Positions 1 to 5,560 of a stretch of DNA of 7,617 nucleotides are shown piece after piece. Where the stretch lies: NCBI GenBank assembly GCA_002683115.1, contig NYSP01000033.1, positions 13,788-21,404 on the forward strand, given 5' to 3'. Made by a program: the position numbers and the translations under genes. The notes under the pieces were generated by a model. It ran no database searches and was not told where the DNA came from. It was given only the letters and a program-made list of their open reading frames with translations. The stretch comes from Gammaproteobacteria bacterium (GTDB lineage Bacteria > Pseudomonadota > Gammaproteobacteria > SAR86 > TMED112). How positions within the stretch are numbered: the stretch's first letter is position 1; each line of letters starts with the position of its first letter.

Positions 1-7
1 TTCTTGT

Positions 8-83
8 GCCCAGATAGCTCAGTTGGTAGAGCAAAGGACTGAAAATCCTTGTGTCGGTAGTTCGATTCTACCTCTGGGCACCA
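8..83 (+). tRNA. tRNA-Phe (anticodon GAA)
   Basis: A complete cloverleaf can be drawn by eye. The acceptor stem is GCCCAGA (8-14) with TCTGGGC (73-79), followed by discriminator A80 and an encoded CCA at 81-83. The D stem is GCTC/GAGC (17-20/29-32). The anticodon stem is AAGGA/TCCTT (34-38/46-50) with loop CTGAAAA and anticodon GAA at 41-43, which reads Phe codons. The T stem is GGTAG/CTACC (56-60/68-72) with loop TTCGATT. All stems are fully paired, so it should be functional. A short T run follows the CCA. No integrase or duplicated tRNA end is visible, so there is no sign that it serves as an attachment site here. Confidence 0.98.
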
Positions 84-100
84 TTTTTACTCAATTTCTG

Positions 101-128
101 TTTACATTTTTTATTAAGTGATTAGAAT
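101..128 (+). promoter_or_regulatory. Candidate sigma70-type promoter for the 137-412 / receptor unit
   Basis: TTTACA (101-106, 5 of 6 matches to TTGACA) and TAGAAT (123-128, 5 of 6 matches to TATAAT) are separated by 16 bp. The predicted transcription start, 6-8 nt past the -10, falls at about 134-136, immediately before the ATG at 137, so the message may have essentially no leader. No Zur-like palindrome could be recognised in the gap between the tRNA and the gene. Confidence 0.5.
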
Positions 129-136
129 TCAGGTAG

Positions 137-412
137 ATGGGTAAAACTAAAGATCTTTTTATACTCTTATGTGCTCTGCTTTTCGCAGGGTTAGTAAATC
201 TTGAACCAATAGCTCACGAACATGAGTTAAATGATGTCGAGATATATGAATATGAGTGTGAATTTTGTGAAAATCACAATGTAGTTGAACCTGTTGAGTC
301 TGAAAAATCAATTCCTAATTTTTTAATAGAGAATAATTACCTTTTTAAAATATATATTCATAGTTCTCTATTGAGAAAAGCTTTCTTGAGTAGAGCGCCT
401 CCAAAAAGTTAA
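137..412 (+). CDS. Small exported His/CxxC protein, possible periplasmic zinc chaperone partnering the adjacent receptor
   Basis: A 91-residue protein. Residues 1-20 form a Lys-containing N-terminus and a hydrophobic core (LFILLCALLFAGL), so it is probably exported, with cleavage possibly after A26. The mature part begins with HEH (27-29), is acidic, and has a C-x-x-C pair (C41, C44) followed by H47, a plausible soft-metal site. It ends in RAPPKS. A short exported protein with His, CxxC and a terminal R-A-P-P resembles the small proteins sometimes annotated as zinc-uptake-associated chaperones in marine gammaproteobacteria; this is recalled family knowledge, not a search result. It lies 42 bp upstream of a His-rich TonB receptor on the same strand, supporting a shared metal role. 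The ATG at 137 directly follows an in-frame TAG (134-136), so no upstream start is possible. Only a poorly spaced AGG at 131-133 resembles a ribosome site. The gene is very likely real; the function is tentative. Confidence 0.8.
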   Translation: MGKTKDLFILLCALLFAGLVNLEPIAHEHELNDVEIYEYECEFCENHNVVEPVESEKSIPNFLIENNYLFKIYIHSSLLRKAFLSRAPPKS

Positions 413-441
413 AGACTTTTAATTAAAAATATAAATTTTCA

Positions 442-448
442 AAGGAGG
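442..448 (+). promoter_or_regulatory. Strong Shine-Dalgarno site of the TonB receptor
   Basis: AAGGAGG is followed by a 6-nt spacer (449-454) and ATG at 455. It is the only canonical ribosome binding site found upstream of a gene start in this window, and it sits at an operon-internal start, in contrast to the SD-less starts at 137, 3720, 3842 and 7223. Confidence 0.9.
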
Positions 449-454
449 TAATAA

Positions 455-2656
455 ATGAAAAATTATTTTTTAGCACTAGTAATAAGTGCTTTTGTAACAC
501 TAAACATAACTGCAGAAGAAGTTGAAGAGGTTGTAGTAACTTCATCTTTAACTTTAGAGAATGTTAGTGATCTAAAAGATCCGCTGCATGTTATATCTGG
601 CGATGATATTGTCTCAAGTGGCTCTCAGAGTTTGGGTGAATCACTTGATGATCTTCTTGGTGTCTATTCTGCTGATTTTGGTGCAGGTGTAGGCCAACCA
701 GTAATTCGAGGTATGTCAGGTTCAAGAGTTAGAATTCTTGAAAATGGAGTTGTTGTACGAGATGTGGCTGCTTTAGGTCCAGATCATATCAACGATGTAA
801 ACTTATCAAGCGTCCAACAAATTGAAGTAGTTAGAGGGCCGTCATCACTGCTATATGCTAATGGTGGTTCAGGTGGTGTTATCAATGTTGTTGATAATAG
901 CATCGCTCAAACTGATTTCTTAGAACCAGAAATTAATCTTGGAACTGAAATTCAGTCAGTAAATGATGGAGACGTAACAGATTTTTCTTACAAAGGAAAT
1001 CTCGGTGGTTTCAATGTAACTTTTGTAGCAAGTGATTCTACATTTGGTAACTATGATCTACCAGCTGATGCCCTTTATCCTGAAGAACATCACGATGAAG
1101 ATCATTCAGACAGTGAAGGCGATGAAGATCATGATGAAGAAAGCCTTAAATTCCTTGAAAATTCTGATGTTGAGAACACTTACACAAAGTTTGGTGTTTC
1201 AACAACTGGAGATTGGGGTTATGTAGGTTTCTCTTACAGTGATAACGAAGGTGTAATGGGAATACCGTTCCACGTTGAAGCACATGGAGAACATGATGAA
1301 GATCACTCAGATAGCGAGGGCGATGAAGATCATGATGAGCATGAAGGTGAAAGAATTTTCTCTGAAGTTGATTCTAATAAACTCGATATCAAAGGGTCAT
1401 TCGTCACTAATGGATATCCTTTAGTAAATAAAGTAGATTTTTCTTTCAGAGATAGTGAATACTCTCATTTAGAGGGACATGCTGAGGAAGAACATCATGA
1501 TGAAGATCATTCTGAGAGTGAAGATGATGAGCATGGCCATGAGGAACCAACTCTTTTCAAAACTGATGCAACAGAATTTGGTTTAATCTTTGATGTCGGA
1601 AATGAAACAGTAACAAGAAAGGTTGTCTTTAATGTTGCCGATCAAGATTCATCAATCATTGGTGAAGAAGCGTTCATGAATCCGGTAGCGTCTGAAGAAA
1701 CAACCCTTGGTTATTTTGCTAGCCAAAATTTTGGATCTTCAAGATACAGCCTAGGTTTCAGATATGACCAAATTTCAAGATCTGGTTCAGTAGCTCATCA
1801 TGATGAAGATGATCATTCTGAAGATGAAGGAGAAGAAGAGCTAGAACTTTATGATTTAGATATAAATACCTTAAGTGTAGCTTTCAACTTTGACCAAGAC
1901 TTTACAGAAAATCTCAGTGTCAACTTAGGCTTGGCTAGTTTTGAAAGGGCTCCTGATGTTGTGGAGCTATTCATGAATGGCCCACATTTAGCAACTGGAA
2001 GGTTTGAAAAAGGTGATCCTGACCTTGATACAGAAAGATCAAACAATATTGATGTAACGTTCAAGTATAGGAAAGATAATATGTACAGCTCTTTCACACT
2101 TTATAACAACAGTGTTGCTAACTACATCTACTTAAAAGATGAAGGTGAGGAAGAACATACTGATGAAGAAGGTGGTCATGATGAGCATGAAGGTGAACTT
2201 ATGCATGCAGAATTCGTGCAAGAGGACGCTAAATTAACTGGCTATGAATTTGAGGTTGGAGCAGTTTATCCACTTGGAAACGGGCTATTAGACCTTTCCT
2301 TCGGTAGAGATGTTGTTGAAGGCACACTTGATGCCGGTGGGTTTATTCCAAGAATGGCGCCTGCAAGAAACTTTTATTCAGCTTCATATGTTGAAGGTGA
2401 CTATTCATTTTCTATGGTACTCAAAGATGTTGATGATCATTCTGATGTCTCAGAGTTTGAGACAATGACAGAAGGTTACAAAATGCTGAATCTCAAATTA
2501 GTAAAAGATTTTGATTTCGGTATGACTAATCTTAGAGTTTCTGCTTTTGCAAACAATGCACTTGATCAAGTTGCTAGGAATTCAAATTCCTTTGTAAAAG
2601 ATGCAGTACCACTGCCAGGACGAAATATAGGTTTAAGATTTAATCTAACCTTTTAA
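455..2656 (+). CDS. ZnuD-like TonB-dependent outer-membrane receptor with His/acidic loops (probable zinc uptake)
   Basis: A 733-residue receptor. The signal peptide covers residues 1-20 (cleavage after NITA), and a TonB box EEVVVTSS (24-31) follows. The plug domain spans roughly 40-150 and includes VIRGMSGSRVRILENG, a GPDH motif and IEVVRGPSSLLYANGGSGGVINVVD. A beta-barrel follows, ending in aromatic residue F733 (GLRFNLTF), as needed for Bam-dependent insertion. Length and plug wording match TonB receptors of the ZnuD type, which import zinc across the outer membrane using TonB-ExbBD energy and have His-rich external loops. Here five His/Asp/Glu-rich segments occur at about residues 210-229, 274-299, 342-364, 448-463 and 562-586, each between barrel-like stretches. 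The gene follows a small His/CxxC exported protein and is closed by a strong terminator. Zinc is the best guess; nickel, copper, cobalt or manganese cannot be excluded. No Zur box was recognised. Confidence 0.93.
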   Translation: MKNYFLALVISAFVTLNITAEEVEEVVVTSSLTLENVSDLKDPLHVISGDDIVSSGSQSLGESLDDLLGVYSADFGAGVGQPVIRGMSGSRVRILENGVVVRDVAALGPDHINDVNLSSVQQIEVVRGPSSLLYANGGSGGVINVVDNSIAQTDFLEPEINLGTEIQSVNDGDVTDFSYKGNLGGFNVTFVASDSTFGNYDLPADALYPEEHHDEDHSDSEGDEDHDEESLKFLENSDVENTYTKFGVSTTGDWGYVGFSYSDNEGVMGIPFHVEAHGEHDEDHSDSEGDEDHDEHEGERIFSEVDSNKLDIKGSFVTNGYPLVNKVDFSFRDSEYSHLEGHAEEEHHDEDHSESEDDEHGHEEPTLFKTDATEFGLIFDVGNETVTRKVVFNVADQDSSIIGEEAFMNPVASEETTLGYFASQNFGSSRYSLGFRYDQISRSGSVAHHDEDDHSEDEGEEELELYDLDINTLSVAFNFDQDFTENLSVNLGLASFERAPDVVELFMNGPHLATGRFEKGDPDLDTERSNNIDVTFKYRKDNMYSSFTLYNNSVANYIYLKDEGEEEHTDEEGGHDEHEGELMHAEFVQEDAKLTGYEFEVGAVYPLGNGLLDLSFGRDVVEGTLDAGGFIPRMAPARNFYSASYVEGDYSFSMVLKDVDDHSDVSEFETMTEGYKMLNLKLVKDFDFGMTNLRVSAFANNALDQVARNSNSFVKDAVPLPGRNIGLRFNLTF
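1082..1141 (+). repeat. His/acidic cassette 1 in the receptor
   Basis: Encodes EEHH followed by DEDHSDSEGDEDHDE and E (residues 210-229). The 15-residue core (1094-1138) is identical in protein to the core of cassette 2 (1295-1339). The two DNA copies differ at 5 of 45 positions, all synonymous third-codon changes. Confidence 0.9.
1274..1351 (+). repeat. His/acidic cassette 2 in the receptor
   Basis: Residues 274-299. It begins with VEAHGEH, repeats the cassette 1 core DEDHSDSEGDEDHDE, and ends HEGE. Its last 21 nt (1331-1351, encoding HDEHEGE) recur exactly in cassette 5 at 2177-2197. Confidence 0.9.
1478..1546 (+). repeat. His/acidic cassette 3 in the receptor
   Basis: Residues 342-364. 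A diverged copy of the same unit: HHDEDHSESEDDEHGHEE aligns with the cores of cassettes 1 and 2, keeping HHDEDHS-x-SE-x-DE. Confidence 0.85.
1796..1843 (+). repeat. His/acidic cassette 4 in the receptor
   Basis: Residues 448-463, HHDEDDHSEDEGEEEL. It retains the HHDED-(D)-HS start seen in cassettes 1 and 3 but is shorter and more acidic, with only three histidines. Confidence 0.8.
2138..2212 (+). repeat. His/acidic cassette 5 in the receptor
   Basis: Residues 562-586, beginning DEGEEEHTDEEGGHDEHEGE and then LMHAE. It shares HDEHEGE with cassette 2, identical at the DNA level over 21 nt (2177-2197 versus 1331-1351). Confidence 0.85.
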
Positions 2657-2664
2657 TTACCTTT

Positions 2665-2694
2665 AGGGGGGCAATTTTTTGCCCCCTTTTTTTT
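2665..2694 (+). terminator. Intrinsic terminator of the receptor unit
   Basis: A GC-rich stem GGGGGCAA (2667-2674) pairs with TTGCCCCC (2679-2686) around a TTTT loop, and eight T follow (2687-2694). It begins 9 bp after the receptor stop. The polarity serves the plus strand: on the minus strand the same hairpin is followed by CTAAAGG rather than a T run, so it should not efficiently stop the convergent hydrolase transcript. The hydrolase stop codon (2695-2697) abuts the T run. Confidence 0.95.
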
Positions 2695-3720
2695 CTAGAT
2701 ACTTTCTAACCAATCTAAGATTGTCTTATTGGTTTCTTCAGGCTTTTCTCGGGCCATCCAGTGACCGGATTCAATTTCTGCTTCAGTTAGGTTCGTACAA
2801 ACCAACCTATTATGAGTATTGAAATTTGATGTCAGCACACTGTCATATGTCGCTTGAATAAATAAAACCGGACAATCAATAGTTGTAAATTCTTTTAATT
2901 CTTTAGCGTATTGGTCATTCAGATGGCCATTAACATACCAAGAATTAGGTCCAAAAAAACCATTTTTACATAAATAGTCTCCATATATTTTTACTTCTTC
3001 TTCTGAAACCAAGTCAGTTTCTGCTTGAACATCTGGAATCGAATCCAATCCATTGAACCCATCTTGCTTGAACCATCCGCCATTCTTTCTTATTGATGCT
3101 GTTATAGATCTTGCCCCTATGCCTGCATTGAAACATCCTTTGAAATCATCAGAAGGTTTTGTGAAGTTTAATCTAATAAATTTATGAGGATCCGCTTCCA
3201 TCTGTCTTATAGCAAGATCAAAACTTTCATAATAAAAATACATATAATCCCATTGGCCATAGGGATAATCATCTTCAGGATAAAGCTCCCTATCAATATA
3301 GGATAAATAACTATCTGGATGACCTCCCCACCCAAAAGGAACACATAAGCTACCCAAACCTTTTACAACTTCTTTATGATGCAAGCCTAAGTTCCATACA
3401 ACAAGTGATCCCCAATCATGACCGATCCATATTGCTTCTTCACAGTTCAAACTTGCATGCAGTTCTAGCATATCTGTAACAATCTCTTTTTGTGCGTAAG
3501 CTTCTTGCTTTTCATGAATTGTTGAAGCTCCATATCCTCTCATATCAGGAACAATTACCCTGTAACCTTGTGAAGCAAAAAATTTAATTTGCTTTGTCCA
3601 CCCAATTGATAAATCTGGCCAACCGTGGATGAAAAATAGTGGCACTCCAGACTCTGGACCAGCAGCTAGATAAAATGTTTTGTGTCTACTAGACTCAAAA
3701 AAATTTTCAGTAATTTTCAT
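2695..3720 (-). CDS. Alpha/beta-hydrolase, epoxide-hydrolase-like
   Basis: A 341-residue soluble protein without a signal peptide, so probably cytoplasmic. In soluble epoxide hydrolases an Asp nucleophile opens the epoxide, two cap-domain tyrosines polarise it, and an Asp-His pair hydrolyses the ester to a vicinal diol. Matching elements here are the oxyanion motif HGWP (32-35), DMRGYG (59-64), the nucleophile elbow GHDWGS with D102, and a Tyr-rich cap segment DYMYFYYE (158-165). The second cap Tyr lies in FFGPNSWY (Y262), and the acid and base are probably D293 (TYDSVL) and H320 (SGHW). The usual WYR of the cap is WYV here. The Asp nucleophile favours an epoxide hydrolase or haloalkane-dehalogenase-like reaction over a Ser esterase; HGxP and the cap tyrosines favour epoxide hydrolase. 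The gene converges on the receptor and diverges from the sulfatases. Its ATG has no Shine-Dalgarno but has a promoter-like pair just upstream. The natural substrate is unknown. Confidence 0.9.
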   Translation of the reverse strand: MKITENFFESSRHKTFYLAAGPESGVPLFFIHGWPDLSIGWTKQIKFFASQGYRVIVPDMRGYGASTIHEKQEAYAQKEIVTDMLELHASLNCEEAIWIGHDWGSLVVWNLGLHHKEVVKGLGSLCVPFGWGGHPDSYLSYIDRELYPEDDYPYGQWDYMYFYYESFDLAIRQMEADPHKFIRLNFTKPSDDFKGCFNAGIGARSITASIRKNGGWFKQDGFNGLDSIPDVQAETDLVSEEEVKIYGDYLCKNGFFGPNSWYVNGHLNDQYAKELKEFTTIDCPVLFIQATYDSVLTSNFNTHNRLVCTNLTEAEIESGHWMAREKPEETNKTILDWLESI

Positions 3721-3728
3721 TTATCTTG

Positions 3729-3757
3729 AGTATAAGTGAAAACTTCAGTATTGTAAT
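3729..3757 (-). promoter_or_regulatory. Candidate promoter of the alpha/beta-hydrolase
   Basis: On the minus strand, ATTACA (3757-3752, 4 of 6 matches to TTGACA) and TATACT (3734-3729, 5 of 6 matches to TATAAT) are separated by 17 bp. Only 8 nt (CAAGATAA) lie between the -10 and the ATG at 3720, so transcription would begin at or next to the start codon. Confidence 0.5.
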
Positions 3758-3785
3758 TTTGAGAGACTTAAGAAAGGGGGGCAGC

Positions 3786-3809
3786 ATGCGTTCAATTGTT
3801 TGAGCGCAT
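3786..3809. promoter_or_regulatory. 24-bp palindrome, candidate operator or RNA hairpin
   Basis: ATGCGTTCAA (3786-3795) and TTGAGCGCAT (3800-3809) are inverted complements except for one T/G position (a wobble pair in RNA), with a TTGT centre. It lies in the divergent region between the hydrolase and the sulfatases. No T run follows on either strand, so it does not look like a terminator. If the TAGAAT at 3827-3832 is the -10, the palindrome is centred about 42-44 bp upstream of the start of transcription, where class II activators bind. The regulator family was not recognised; the half-sites do not match the CRP consensus. Confidence 0.55.
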
Positions 3810-3826
3810 TCCTGTTTGTGGCAAAA

Positions 3827-3832
3827 TAGAAT
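3827..3832 (+). promoter_or_regulatory. Candidate -10 element of the sulfatase operon
   Basis: TAGAAT (5 of 6 matches to TATAAT) ends 9 nt before the ATG at 3842. It lies in the same octamer TAGAATTC found at 123-130 ahead of the first gene. No good -35 hexamer is at 16-18 bp; that zone overlaps the right end of the palindrome at 3786-3809. This would fit an activator-dependent promoter giving a nearly leaderless message. Confidence 0.4.
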
Positions 3833-3841
3833 TCATTGATT

Positions 3842-5560
3842 ATGCGACTATTAATTGCTTTCATTTTTATTTTTATTTCATCAGCTATTCATTCATCAAG
3901 TAAGCCAAATATTGTTTTGATTCTAATTGATGATTTGGCTTTAACAGACATACAAGCATATGGTGGTGAAATTGATACTCCAAACATGGATTCTCTAGCA
4001 GAAAATGGCATGCTTTTTACAAATTATCACACAACCTCAGAGTGTGCGCCTTCAAGAGCAATGCTTTTGACTGGCATGGATAATCATAATACCGGTCTTC
4101 CGATGATACCTGAAGTCATGCCTTGGAAATATCGTGATACCCCAGGTTATGAAGGCTATTTACGCGACGATGCTCTAACTATTGCTGAAATGCTTAAGCC
4201 TGCTGGTTATAAAACATATATGACTGGTAAATGGCACCTAGCATTTGGGGGCGAAGAAACTGCTGCATTGCCATACAATCGTGGTTTCGATAAAACATTT
4301 ATCTTAGATGCAACTGGAGGCAACAATTTCAGCCATCATTCTTACCTACCTTATTATCTAGAATCGCCTTGGTTTAAAAATGGCGAGAAAACTGAATTGC
4401 CTGAAAACTTTTATTCAAGTGAGTTTTTTGTGGATCAAATGATTGAATTTTTAGAAGAAGATAAAGGTCATGATTCTCCATTTTTCTCATATCTTTCTTT
4501 TCAAGCTCAACATATCCCGCTACAAGCACCAAAAGAGTTTATAGAGAAATATTTAACAACTTATCAAGCAGGCTGGAATATATTGAGAGAACAAAGAAAA
4601 AACTCTGCAATTGAAAAAGGAATCTTTCCGTCAGATAAAGACATTGTTGACTCTCTATCAACCTACGATAGCTGGTCTCAAGTAGAAGAGGAAGATAAAA
4701 AAATGTTAATAAAAAGCATGGCTGTGTTTGCTGGCATGCTTGATGCAATGGATTTTCACATTGGAAGATTTATTGATTATTTAAAGCAAAGGAACCTTTA
4801 TGAAAATACTATTTTTATAGTAACAGCAGACAATGGTCCTGAAGGCAACGATCCAAGTGATCACGAAGTCTGGAGAGAATGGATAAAAACAACAATTTAT
4901 GATCGGGATTATGAAACCCTAGGAGACGAAGATAGTTATGTATTTATAGGAAGTGAGTTTGCGCAAGCTATGGCAAGCCCAAGCCACTTATTCAAGTTTC
5001 ACATGTCAGAGGGAGGCCTAAGAGTGCCATTAATTATTAGTGGTCCAGGTGTAGCCAAAGGCAAAAATCACAATTTTGCTTTTGTAACAGATATCGCAGC
5101 GACAATAAATGACATAGTTTTTGGTGGGGTAAATGAAAGAATAATTGGAAAATCGCTACAAGCATCATTAGCAGGTTCGCAAGATAAGAATTATTCAGAT
5201 TCTGAAGCAATCGGCTTAGAAGTAACCGGTAATTCTGCTCTATTCAAAGGAGATTATAAGATAGTACGAAATAGACCTCCAAATGGTTCAAATCAATGGG
5301 AGCTTTACAATCTATTTGAAGACCCTGGTGAAACAAAAAACTTAGCACAAATAATGCCTGAAAAATTACAAGAATTAGTATCAGATTATGGTGCTTATGT
5401 AGAAAAAAATGGTGTCATTGATCTGCCATTAGATTATGAATGGGCAAAAGAAATGCAAACAAATACAATTAAAAGAAATGTCCTGCCACTGTTGGGGTGG
5501 GCTATCTTAGTTATTACTTTAATAGGCATTATTGCTGTTATGATTTTGAGAAAAAAATGA
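3842..5560 (+). CDS. Periplasmic AtsA-like arylsulfatase with a C-terminal membrane anchor
   Basis: A 572-residue type I (formylglycine) sulfatase, hydrolysing sulfate monoesters. The signal peptide is MRLLIAFIFIFISSAIHSSS (1-20). The catalytic domain shows metal-binding D30-D31, the signature C-A-P-S-R-A-M-L-L-T-G with C68 as the residue converted to formylglycine, R72, TGKWH (K130, H132), H224 in AQHIPLQAP, D330-N331 in TADNGPEG, and K385 in LFKFHMSEGG. This set and much of the intervening wording (GGEIDTPN, PGYEGYL, NFYSS, AQAMASPSHLFK, EGGLRVP, DPGETKNLA) parallel Pseudomonas aeruginosa AtsA, as recalled. Unlike AtsA it has a signal peptide and a C-terminal transmembrane helix (about 547-569) ending RKK, so it is probably inner-membrane anchored and periplasmic. 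The ATG at 3842 was preferred to an in-frame TTG at 3836; neither has a Shine-Dalgarno. It overlaps the next sulfatase by 4 bp. The substrate is unknown, and no formylglycine-generating enzyme lies in the window. Confidence 0.93.
   Translation: MRLLIAFIFIFISSAIHSSSKPNIVLILIDDLALTDIQAYGGEIDTPNMDSLAENGMLFTNYHTTSECAPSRAMLLTGMDNHNTGLPMIPEVMPWKYRDTPGYEGYLRDDALTIAEMLKPAGYKTYMTGKWHLAFGGEETAALPYNRGFDKTFILDATGGNNFSHHSYLPYYLESPWFKNGEKTELPENFYSSEFFVDQMIEFLEEDKGHDSPFFSYLSFQAQHIPLQAPKEFIEKYLTTYQAGWNILREQRKNSAIEKGIFPSDKDIVDSLSTYDSWSQVEEEDKKMLIKSMAVFAGMLDAMDFHIGRFIDYLKQRNLYENTIFIVTADNGPEGNDPSDHEVWREWIKTTIYDRDYETLGDEDSYVFIGSEFAQAMASPSHLFKFHMSEGGLRVPLIISGPGVAKGKNHNFAFVTDIAATINDIVFGGVNERIIGKSLQASLAGSQDKNYSDSEAIGLEVTGNSALFKGDYKIVRNRPPNGSNQWELYNLFEDPGETKNLAQIMPEKLQELVSDYGAYVEKNGVIDLPLDYEWAKEMQTNTIKRNVLPLLGWAILVITLIGIIAVMILRKK

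Noticed and set aside
84..136. Zur-box operator upstream of the zinc-type unit
   Set aside because: Looked for a palindromic AT-rich Zur-like site such as GTTATA-N-TATAAC and found none. The only palindrome, GAATTC at 125-130, is too short to mean anything.
413..454. Separate promoter (TATAAA at 430-435) for the receptor
   Set aside because: The gap is only 42 bp and AT-rich, with no credible -35. A co-transcribed arrangement with the upstream gene is simpler.
1032..1226. Plus-strand open frame of 64 codons inside the receptor gene
   Set aside because: Out-of-frame shadow created by the GAT/GAA-rich repeats; the Met/Ile/Lys-rich product has no recognisable features.
1849..2097. Minus-strand open frame of 82 codons inside the receptor gene
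   Set aside because: Antisense shadow of conserved receptor coding sequence, with no promoter or ribosome site evident.
3776..3783. GGGGGGCA run shared with the terminator at 2666-2673
   Set aside because: At 3776 no complementary arm or T run is nearby, so it is not a terminator. An eight-base match is probably chance.
3786..3809. Palindrome as an intrinsic terminator
   Set aside because: No U-rich tract follows on either strand, and no transcript is expected to end here between divergent genes.
3836..3841. TTG start for the first sulfatase
   Set aside because: It adds only two residues and has no Shine-Dalgarno. The ATG at 3842 gives a clean signal peptide.
4539..4748. Minus-strand open frame of 69 codons inside the first sulfatase
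   Set aside because: Antisense shadow of a well-supported sulfatase gene; no independent support.
5497..5556. Upstream GTG start for the second sulfatase
   Set aside because: It lies inside the first sulfatase, lacks a good ribosome site and would precede the hydrophobic leader with polar residues. The ATGA overlap at 5557 is a far better start.
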